Shown piece after piece: positions 25,252 through 31,166 of a DNA stretch of 46,127 nt (its first letter is position 1; the number at the start of each line of letters is the position of its first letter). The stretch comes from an uncultured Campylobacter sp. (lineage in GTDB: Bacteria > Campylobacterota > Campylobacteria > Campylobacterales > Campylobacteraceae), in contig NZ_CALIBF010000122.1 of assembly GCF_938045465.1 (NCBI RefSeq), positions 1-46,127 of the forward strand. The letters are read 5' to 3'. The position numbers and the translations under genes were made by a program. The notes beneath the pieces are model-generated. The model was not told the origin of the DNA, did no database searches, and was given only the letters and a program-made list of their open reading frames with translations.

Positions 25252-25723
25252 TTAAAACCGCATTTCCTTTTAATGGAATTTTAACTACCGCACCGTCTTT
25301 GCTATTTTTAGCATAAGACTCCAGCGTACAATTTTCATAGAAAAATTTGATTTTATAAAAATTTTCATCCCCTGATGCAACCGCCAATAATAAGCTTTTT
25401 ATACGGCGAAATCTATCGAAAATATTTGGCTTTGTATCTTCTTGATATTCATACGTTTTAAAACATTCGCTTTTTGCGTCTATATCTACGTCGCGCCAAC
25501 TTCCGTTTAGAAATATATCATTAGAGATAGAAATAATGCCTTGCATTATTTCCGGGTCCAACTCTTTGTTTTTATAATGCCGCAAAATCTTTTTTAAATC
25601 GGCTTCCAATTTCCAATATTCATCATCGGACCATAGATTATTATCCAAAATCATACCTATAAAGGAATTTGCATCATATCTATCATCAAATGCGGTATTT
25701 CTATAAAAATTTACAAGATTCAT
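25244..25723 (-). CDS. Imm41-like immunity protein
   Basis: A 159-residue protein when started at the ATG at 25723 (MNLVNFYRN), with AAAGGA upstream; the longer open frame starts 14 codons earlier inside the neighbouring pseudogene and is not supported by the paralogue. The N-terminal 'YDANSFIG...LWSDDEYWKLEADL' pattern resembles the immunity 41 family, which neutralises polymorphic or contact-dependent toxins. The family call is from memory of the motif. It is the intact member of a tandem pair. It should act in the cytoplasm, since no signal peptide is present. Confidence 0.6.
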   Translation of the reverse strand: MNLVNFYRNTAFDDRYDANSFIGMILDNNLWSDDEYWKLEADLKKILRHYKNKELDPEIMQGIISISNDIFLNGSWRDVDIDAKSECFKTYEYQEDTKPNIFDRFRRIKSLLLAVASGDENFYKIKFFYENCTLESYAKNSKDGAVVKIPLKGNAVLNE

Positions 25724-25727
25724 TGCA

Positions 25728-26113
25728 TTAATCCTTTGGAACATACCAAAAACCGCTATTGTCAAGCTTTTGTTCGAATACGATGCTGTTGCACAGAACG
25801 TTTAATCTTTCAAATCTATCATATATGCTAGGCACTACGCCGTCGCTGTTTTTCGCACACAATATATTGCTTACATAAATTTCCGATTTGTCCTCCACGC
25901 CGATAACATCATTAAATACCCCTAGTATTGCGACGAAAATTTCTCTTGGAAGCGTTTTGTTATGATAAAAGCTCAAAATCTGCATTAAAGTTTTATCCAA
26001 CTCCCAATAGTCGCAATCCGACCAAGTTTTTTGATAGATAAATTTCCGACAAATGAATTGATGCTGAATTTATCAGAATTCGTTGAATTTTGGTATAAAA
26101 GCTCTAAGTCCAT
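25728..26113 (-). pseudogene. Imm41-like paralogue broken by a one-base frameshift
   Basis: From the ATG at 26113 the frame reads MDLELLYQNS...INSFVGNLSIKK and then leaves the family. It resumes in another frame with TWSDCDYWELDKTLMQIL to a stop at 25728. Adding one base to the six-base A run (T6 at 26027-26032 on the plus strand) restores an alignment with the intact neighbour that is gap-free over the first 45 residues. This is either a genuine homopolymer slippage mutation, possibly reversible, or a sequencing error. Confidence 0.72.
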
Positions 26114-26188
26114 CAATCACCGTCCTTTTTTCATTCTCTATTAAACATTTAGCCATCTTTATGGTAAATTTGCGTTTATAAAAATCTA

Positions 26189-26524
26189 TTATTTTCTGTT
26201 TGATAGCTCTTTAGATAGAATTTCTGAATCAGGATACAATTTTTTCAAAAATTCTATCTCTTCTTGATCTAGCTCATCTAAAACCTCTTCTGTCGGTCTT
26301 TCGCTTAAAATTTTTCCATAAACCAAACTCAATCGCTTATATGCGCGCGGGTTACCATTCTTTTCAAATTGCCTTATTATAGCAATTCTGCACTCTTTTG
26401 TTATTTCGGTATCGCTCATAAAAAGATCTTTTATATCGCAAGAGGCGCTTTGCTCTTTATATAGATAAAATATCCACGCAAATAATATTATAACGGCGGC
26501 AATAAAGTAAATCTTATTTTTCAT
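26189..26524 (-). CDS. Array family C, copy 2: membrane-anchored small protein
   Basis: A 111-residue protein with one N-terminal TM or uncleaved signal anchor (IYFIAAVIILFAWIFYLY), then a soluble helical domain that begins CDIKDLF. The paralogue at 26632 shares CDI-DLF/ML, 'ECRI..IRQ', 'GNPRAYKRL..VYG' and 'ELDQEEIEFLKKL'. Its topology suggests the domain faces the periplasm. Membrane-anchored immunity proteins against periplasm-acting toxins have this layout, but the family is not recognised. Confidence 0.6.
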   Translation of the reverse strand: MKNKIYFIAAVIILFAWIFYLYKEQSASCDIKDLFMSDTEITKECRIAIIRQFEKNGNPRAYKRLSLVYGKILSERPTEEVLDELDQEEIEFLKKLYPDSEILSKELSNRK

Positions 26525-26529
26525 GAAAT

Positions 26530-26631
26530 CTCTTATTCTTTTGGCTTCCTATCTACGTCATATAGATGCATGACTTCATCCATGTTAATCTTTTTTTCCT
26601 TTCCGATCCGCTCGGTACATAATGTGAAATT
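26530..26631 (-). pseudogene. Orphan C-terminal coding fragment
   Basis: Immediately after the TGA of the upstream gene the same frame stays open for about 32 codons and ends RIGKEKKINMDEVMHLYDV-DRKPKE-stop, just before the next ATG. The composition looks like real protein and a short start (ATG preceded by AAAGGA) lies inside. It may be the tail of a longer ancestral protein after a new stop, or a leftover toxin C terminus of the kind found before orphan immunity genes. It could also be a chance 32-codon frame. Confidence 0.3.
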
Positions 26632-26994
26632 TCACTCCCTCAAAACGCACTTTTTTAATAAACCAACTATAAAGTCGTTATTTGTGCATAGATCTAAATT
26701 TCCAGAATGAAATCTTTTAATAAAATTTAGCTCTTCTTTGTCTAATTCTTGCTGCGCCTTTTTATCTACACAATATCTATCTAAAAAATATCGCTCATAA
26801 AAATAGAAAAGTCGCCTATATGCCCCGCTGTTGCCATTATTAGCCCGTCGTATCAATTTTAGTCTGCATTTTTGCTCCATACGATTGTAGTCTCGCCTCA
26901 ACATATCGTTAATATCACAAGGCAAAAAACTTAGCGCCAAAAGAACAATATAAATACAAAGAAATATACTAAGTATGATGAGAAAAAATTTCAT
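26632..26994 (-). CDS. Array family C, copy 1: membrane-anchored small protein
   Basis: A 120-residue protein, first gene of the array on the minus strand. An N-terminal hydrophobic segment (FFLIILSIFLCIYIVLLAL) is followed by a basic helical domain starting CDINDML, with 'GNSGAYRRLFYFYERYF' and 'ELDKEELNFIKRF' matching the paralogue downstream. Upstream is AAGGATATAAAATG. It is probably anchored in the inner membrane with the C terminus outside. Function unknown; a role as a membrane immunity protein is inferred from array context. Confidence 0.6.
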   Translation of the reverse strand: MKFFLIILSIFLCIYIVLLALSFLPCDINDMLRRDYNRMEQKCRLKLIRRANNGNSGAYRRLFYFYERYFLDRYCVDKKAQQELDKEELNFIKRFHSGNLDLCTNNDFIVGLLKKCVLRE

Positions 26995-27073
26995 TTTATA
27001 TCCTTACTTATTTTGGGCTTTTTAGATATAAAAAATAAATCATAGAATTTGCCGATTTAATTAGTAATAAAAG

Positions 27074-27081
27074 TGGTGTCC
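27074..27081. repeat. Weak candidate left attachment site (TGGTGTCC)
   Basis: These 8 bp equal the last 8 bases of the tRNA-Arg gene (plus-strand view of GGACACCA), in the orientation expected for a duplicated tRNA 3' end. The position coincides with the change from the gene array to coding-poor DNA. Typical att identity is longer, so this may be chance. Confidence 0.3.
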
Positions 27082-28345
27082 TGCGTTGAATTTTTACAAC
27101 CCTCAGAATTCCCCCGAACACTCGATTACAGAATATTAGTATATAGTCTTTTAAAAAAACTATATAAAAATATTTATCGTCTTTTAAGGAAACTTTAAAT
27201 AATAAGCAAAAATGAGTTAAGAAGTTTCAAACCTTAAGAAATTTAGCTTAAGCCTTGTATCAGCTCAAGGTTTAAAATCTTAAGGAGGCCGATTAATACA
27301 TTTTCACTAAATGCCTTAAGCACCTATCTGTAAGATGTTTATTCTTTAAGGCAGAGAACAAATAAAAAAACAGATAAAGCTTAAAGCCTTCTTTGTCCTT
27401 ATGAACAAGGGGATTATATTAGAAAGATCTTAAAAGCTTCTTAGCTCAAATTTATTAATCTCTTCTTTTACTTTCATTTACATATAAAAAGTCTAAAGAC
27501 TTAGAGGCTTCTTTAAAAGTATAGAGGAAGCTATGCTATTTTCTTGTATAGTATTAAGATAGCCAAAGACTTTTAAAATATGGGAGAGCGATTAAAAAAT
27601 GAGGGGTTGCCACCCTCAATACTTCAATCTCTCTTCTATACCTAAATAGATTCAATATCTTTGCGATACTCAAGCATTCTATTAGAGTAAAGCCCAAAAT
27701 ATCAAAAGCAAGGCTACACATAAAATATCCTTAAAAGGGATAGGCTAAGAGGTTGCTCTATCTATGATAAAAGAGCTGCTTTGGCAAATAATATCCCCCA
27801 CAAGCGATAAAAATATATTAAGATCAATACTATTTATAATATAGTACTAGGCAAAAAATACTCCTAAAAGAAATAAAAAATTTATTCTATCCACTAGATA
27901 TATAAAATTCCGCCTATGCAATATAATATCCCTACAAGGAATAATCGCAACGGCGGTAGCAGACGAGCAAATGCTCCGCTAGCGACGAGCGAGGCAAGCC
28001 CCGTAACCTTTAACGGAGGCGCTACCTCCACGCGGCTTTTCAGATAGCCCCCTTGATCAAATTTAATGCACTTAGGCAATAAATAAAACGAAGAAGAAGG
28101 CTATCTAGGGAAAAAACTCTAGGGGCAAAAAGACGTTACATCTTTAGAATTTAGTTAAAACAGAAGCTTTTTAGATTAATGTGCGAAGCTATAACGCACC
28201 TCTGCGATTTTTCTTATTACCCCAAACCGCCAGCGGGGAACTAAAGATTAAGAATGCTTGATAAGTGTTTAAGCTTATCAATAAAACATTACCGATAACG
28301 TAACCCATCGAAAAACCGTAATATATAAACTTTAAAGGTTACTTC

Positions 28346-28365
28346 AAAAAGCCAAGAAGCTTTTT
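28346..28365. terminator. Hairpin flanked by A and T runs
   Basis: AAAAAGC (28346-28352) and GCTTTTT (28359-28365) form a 7-bp stem with a 6-nt loop. It could terminate transcription on either strand. No gene leads into it clearly. Confidence 0.35.
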
Positions 28366-28515
28366 AATATATAAAACATTCTTTCTCCTTAGTAAAAACA
28401 TTATAAGGATATTTTAAAAAATACCTTATGAAAATAATATAGCTAGAAAACAAAAAAATGGTGTGAGCTGTTTTAAAAGACGGGGGTATTTTAATTAAAC
28501 CTGGGTCTAAAGGCA

Positions 28516-28614
28516 ATGAAGCAACCTGGAATCTATGAAGTTATGAAGGCAATTAAAGTAGGCCTCCTATTAGAGTTGGGGAGCAATGAAGCACAACCTA
28601 CAAACCGAGCATAA
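28516..28614 (+). CDS. Possible 32-residue peptide ORF
   Basis: The frame reads MKQPGIYEVMKAIKVGLLLEL and on to ...PTNRA-stop. AAAGG lies only 2 nt before the ATG, which is too close for a normal ribosome-binding site. The 11-mer GCAATGAAGCA at its start recurs at 28583. It is followed at once by the 62-codon frame at 28620. This is a tentative member of a small-ORF cluster. Confidence 0.25.
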   Translation: MKQPGIYEVMKAIKVGLLLELGSNEAQPTNRA

Positions 28615-28619
28615 AAGAT

Positions 28620-28808
28620 ATGAAAGCCATATATGCAATATGCAAGAAATTCCTAGTAAAAAGCGTAAAACTAAAAAGAATAGAAATGCTTCAGAATTTA
28701 TATAAGCTATCGCGGCCCTATCCTCGCAAGCACTCGCCTTCAGTATCAAAAGAAAGAAGGCGAGCGCTAAAAAGGAGGCAATGCACTAAAATGAGGGCGA
28801 ACGCTTAG
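28620..28808 (+). CDS. Possible 62-residue basic protein
   Basis: This is the longest plus-strand frame in the coding-poor region. The product is very basic (YPRKHSPSVSKERRRALKRR) with a short hydrophobic start (IYAICKKFLV). There is no good ribosome-binding site (CATAAAAGAT before ATG). It follows the 32-residue frame by 5 nt and precedes hairpins and a terminator, which makes a real transcription unit possible. No family recognised. Confidence 0.3.
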   Translation: MKAIYAICKKFLVKSVKLKRIEMLQNLYKLSRPYPRKHSPSVSKERRRALKRRQCTKMRANA

Positions 28809-28833
28809 GAAAGGAGTAGTAAAGAAGTAATAT

Positions 28834-28908
28834 GCAGAAAGGAAAAGCCAGCGCTTTTTTGAAGAAAATAAAGATAGCTTACACGTTAATTACGGTAAGC
28901 TATAGAAT
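28834..28908 (+). CDS. Possible 24-residue peptide ORF with built-in hairpin
   Basis: The frame MQKGKASAFLKK-IKIAYTLITVSY is preceded by AGGAG about 18 nt upstream. Its last third is encoded by a strong inverted repeat: AGCTTAC and GTAAGCT plus an inner CGT/ACG. Short basic-then-hydrophobic peptides resemble type I toxins, but this is only a resemblance. Confidence 0.25.
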
Positions 28909-28952
28909 GACAAACTGCGGATAGGTGTCGTTCAACTCCCTATCTCACCGTC

Positions 28953-28975
28953 TTTCCGCTTATCCGGAAATTTTT
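28953..28975 (+). terminator. Rho-independent terminator
   Basis: TTTCCG (28953-28958), loop CTTATC, CGGAAA (28965-28970), then TTTTT. A further hairpin (GATAGG/CCTATC, 28920-28941) precedes it. It closes a possible plus-strand transcript covering the small ORFs at 28516-28908. Confidence 0.65.
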
Positions 28976-29202
28976 AAAACACATGGCATATAGACTTAAA
29001 GGCGCTATCCATAGTAGAAATGTGATCTTAAGGCTCAATTCTATACTTAAGAATAAAATTTAAGCTCCTTGTGGCATTATAGCATTTATGGATTATCGCG
29101 TTCGTGGAGCGCGCAAGCTTCTCAATAGGTTTAGAATAAAACTCTGCAATTAAACTGTATAAAACTTCACAAGAAGCCATTCCTTTAGCTCGCCTTTACC
29201 TT

Positions 29203-30429
29203 CTAAAATTTAAACCCCAACCCCTTTAAATAACCTAGCCACCATGTTAGAACCCTACGCGTATTCTCAATATTCGTAGCTTTGTTATAAATCTTTTGTA
29301 TCTCTCTTTGTGCATGAAAAAGGGTACGTTCAATGCTATAAGGATCCAGCTTATTCTCATGTATTTTTTCATATGCAAAGGTTTCTAGTATCTTTCTAAA
29401 AGAGTGAAAAACTAGTCTATTCTTAGCTATTACGGGGGCATAGGTTTTAAGCGCTTTAACTAGAGTCATATCGCTTAGTACCTCTCCTTGCGTATTGGCA
29501 AAGCATAACGGGCAGCTACTATTATGAGCGTGTAACCTTTGCAGCCATTGCCCTACTTCTCTAGGAAGTCCCAGATGTTCATCTCCATTGCTTTTTACCT
29601 TATTCTCATCTTGTGGAAATAGTAAGTAGTATTCTCCATCATCACCTATTTTTAAATGCTCATGGGTTAAATTTCTTACATTTGAGCTTCTTAGCCCCGT
29701 AAGCAGTCCAAAGATCAAAGCGTTCTTAACACCTATTTGATGAGGATAGTTCATGATAAATTTAATAAGTACGGTTAAATCCAAGTCATCTTTTATATAT
29801 GGGTATTCGCTATGGCGAGGTATATTATAAAAGTCCTTAAACACCTCTTCTGCAAATAATGGATTTTTGGAAATATCTCTTATGCGAGCATATCTGAATA
29901 GTCTTTTAATAAGTTTGAATAAAATTTCTAAGGAGGCATACTTCTCATTATCGTAATAATAATCCAGTATCGGCATAATATCCTTTTTGCTTATCTTGTT
30001 TATATCTTTGTCGCAAATATCCTTTAAAGCTTTAAAGCTCATATCTCGTCTTTTAGAGGTTGCTAATGCAACATTGCCGTTATGTCTGCGAAACTGTCTA
30101 TAAACGCTTGCCAGAGTATTTTTAGCAGGAGTCAGCTTAGCAGAATTATCTATCATTAAACCTTTAAGAGTTTCTTTGGCTTCACTTAAGCTTATCTCAT
30201 CTGCATTACCTAAAGACTTAATCAGCTTGCCGCCTATGCAATAGTGATAGTGCCTATGGATTGTTTGCTCTCCCTTTTTAGTAAATGAGCGGTAAAATCT
30301 AACTGCTATATGCTCATCTATCATTTCTACCATAGTGTTTTTGCGATGAGGCAGGGAGAAATTTCTGATAACTTTATCGGGGTCTGTTTTAAAAGCCGGA
30401 TCGTCTTTAATCTTAGAAAAAACCTTCAT
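29203..30429 (-). CDS. P4-type tyrosine recombinase (integrase)
   Basis: A 408-residue protein. The N-terminal part (about 35-95) is a DUF4102-like arm-binding region, then a core-binding helical domain (about 100-185), then the catalytic domain. The full active-site set is visible: R247 (TGLRSSNVRNL), H342 and R345 (HSFRK), H372 (LFHAQ) and nucleophile Y381 (IQKIYNKA). It lies 253 bp from the 3' end of tRNA-Arg(CCU), on the same strand, as expected for an integrase that recombines at that tRNA. No excisionase gene is seen. Confidence 0.93.
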   Translation of the reverse strand: MKVFSKIKDDPAFKTDPDKVIRNFSLPHRKNTMVEMIDEHIAVRFYRSFTKKGEQTIHRHYHYCIGGKLIKSLGNADEISLSEAKETLKGLMIDNSAKLTPAKNTLASVYRQFRRHNGNVALATSKRRDMSFKALKDICDKDINKISKKDIMPILDYYYDNEKYASLEILFKLIKRLFRYARIRDISKNPLFAEEVFKDFYNIPRHSEYPYIKDDLDLTVLIKFIMNYPHQIGVKNALIFGLLTGLRSSNVRNLTHEHLKIGDDGEYYLLFPQDENKVKSNGDEHLGLPREVGQWLQRLHAHNSSCPLCFANTQGEVLSDMTLVKALKTYAPVIAKNRLVFHSFRKILETFAYEKIHENKLDPYSIERTLFHAQREIQKIYNKATNIENTRRVLTWWLGYLKGLGFKF

Positions 30430-30502
30430 AACTGCTTGTCCTTTAAAATTTCATATAGTTTCATAGGACAAATTATAAAAGTTTCCAAAGAGTTTAACAA
30501 GC

Positions 30503-30547
30503 TTAAGAGCTACTATACATTTTTTAATATATAGTAGTTTCTCTTAA
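30503..30547. repeat. Long inverted repeat between integrase and tRNA-Arg
   Basis: The outer arms TTAAGAG and CTCTTAA (30503-30509, 30541-30547) and the inner arms CTACTATA and TATAGTAG (30510-30517, 30530-30537) form one 15-bp stem with a 3-nt bulge and a 12-nt AT loop. It lies in the integrase promoter region, so it may be a binding site or arm site. A similar ATATAGT/ACTATAT repeat sits at 27140-27166, near the candidate left end. Confidence 0.5.
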
Positions 30548-30681
30548 ACTACCTGTATAATCTAGCGTTTTTAGTATTTGAAATTTTTTTGAAAAAATTT
30601 GAAAAAGCCGTTTTGAAAAACCCGTAAAACAGGGCTTTCAAAAAAATCAAAAAACTAAAAATAGGGGGAAAATTTGATAGA

Positions 30682-30758
30682 TGGTGTCCCCGACAGGATT
30701 CGAACCTGTGGCCTCAAAATTAGGAATTTTGCGCTCTATCCTACTGAGCTACGAGGAC
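30682..30758 (-). tRNA. tRNA-Arg (anticodon CCU)
   Basis: A 77-nt cloverleaf. The acceptor GTCCTCG pairs with CGGGGAC (one G-U). The D arm reads AGCTCAGTAGGATAGAGC, and the anticodon stem CAAAA/TTTTG encloses loop TTCCTAA with anticodon CCT. The T arm is CAGG-TTCGAAT-CCTG, and CCA is encoded. This rare-codon arginine tRNA is a common integration target, and the tyrosine recombinase lies at its 3' side. Confidence 0.97.
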
Positions 30759-30771
30759 AAAAATCGGCAAT

Positions 30772-31152
30772 TTAATCGCCGATAATATTCATAACGTCGT
30801 CTAGTTTTTTGTGAAGATCTTTGTCATTGATGGGCTTTGTCATAAAGTCATAAGCACCTTTATTTAAAGCCTCTCGTTTAGCGGTCTCGTCCGTCGTAAG
30901 GACGATGACGGGGATATGAGCTATACTTTCTCTAGCATGAAGATTATCTAAAAATTCCAGCCCATTCATCACAGGCATTACGATATCTAATAAAATCAAA
31001 TCAACGGGCTGAACTTCGAGTACGGCAAGGGCGTCCAAGCCGTTTTTGGCTTGGAGTATGGTTTGGAATTTGCCGTATTTTTTTAGCATAACTTCAAGTA
31101 GCTTTAAATTTATAGCGTCGTCATCAACCGTTAAAACTTTCAAATCTCTCAT
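30772..31152 (-). CDS. CheY-like single-domain response regulator
   Basis: A 126-residue receiver domain. The acidic pair D10/D11 (TVDDD), the phospho-acceptor D55 (LLDIVMPVMNG), the conserved T (VLTTDE) and K (FMTKPI) are all present, so it should be phosphorylated. There is no output domain. It sits 14 nt after the giant hybrid kinase gene in the same direction and probably is its partner or phosphate sink. Confidence 0.92.
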   Translation of the reverse strand: MRDLKVLTVDDDAINLKLLEVMLKKYGKFQTILQAKNGLDALAVLEVQPVDLILLDIVMPVMNGLEFLDNLHARESIAHIPVIVLTTDETAKREALNKGAYDFMTKPINDKDLHKKLDDVMNIIGD

Positions 31153-31166
31153 TTAAGACCTCATCC

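Larger units (their letters stand above)
27000..29202. other. Coding-poor, hairpin-dense 2.2-kb region
   Basis: No open frame above 62 codons is found on either strand. Instead there are many short inverted repeats, often with 7-9-nt loops. Examples are 27140-27166 (8-bp stem), 27233-27252 (CTTAAG pair), 27253-27270, 27313-27352 (7 bp), 27600-27618, 27833-27851, 28181-28199, 28258-28281 (8 bp), 28346-28365 and 28876-28901. CTTAAG occurs six times, four of them within 27233-27320. Possible explanations are a decayed prophage segment, a set of small RNAs, or the replication/packaging region of a small element. Confidence 0.6.
23055..30681. mobile_element. AT-rich accessory region beside tRNA-Arg
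   Basis: This block interrupts the GC-richer core. It holds a minus-strand array of small duplicated genes (23055-26994), about 2.2 kb of coding-poor DNA, and a tyrosine recombinase at the tRNA-Arg 3' end. Composition, gene content and recombinase position all indicate acquired DNA. Its left limit is uncertain. A perfect 8-bp match to the tRNA CCA end (TGGTGTCC) at 27074-27081 could instead define a smaller 3.6-kb element made of only the coding-poor DNA and the integrase. Confidence 0.6.

Noticed and set aside
27894..28079. A 61-codon minus-strand frame
   Set aside because: It runs through the GC-rich block with no ribosome-binding site; the reading is better explained by the unusual base composition there.
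28909..28950. tRNA- or tmRNA-like 3' end (GTTCAACTCC)
   Set aside because: The T-loop-like string does not sit in a proper T stem or acceptor, and no CCA follows; it is part of a simple hairpin before a terminator.
27000..29202. CRISPR array or diversity-generating template repeat
   Set aside because: No regularly spaced identical repeats are present, and neither Cas nor reverse-transcriptase genes lie nearby.
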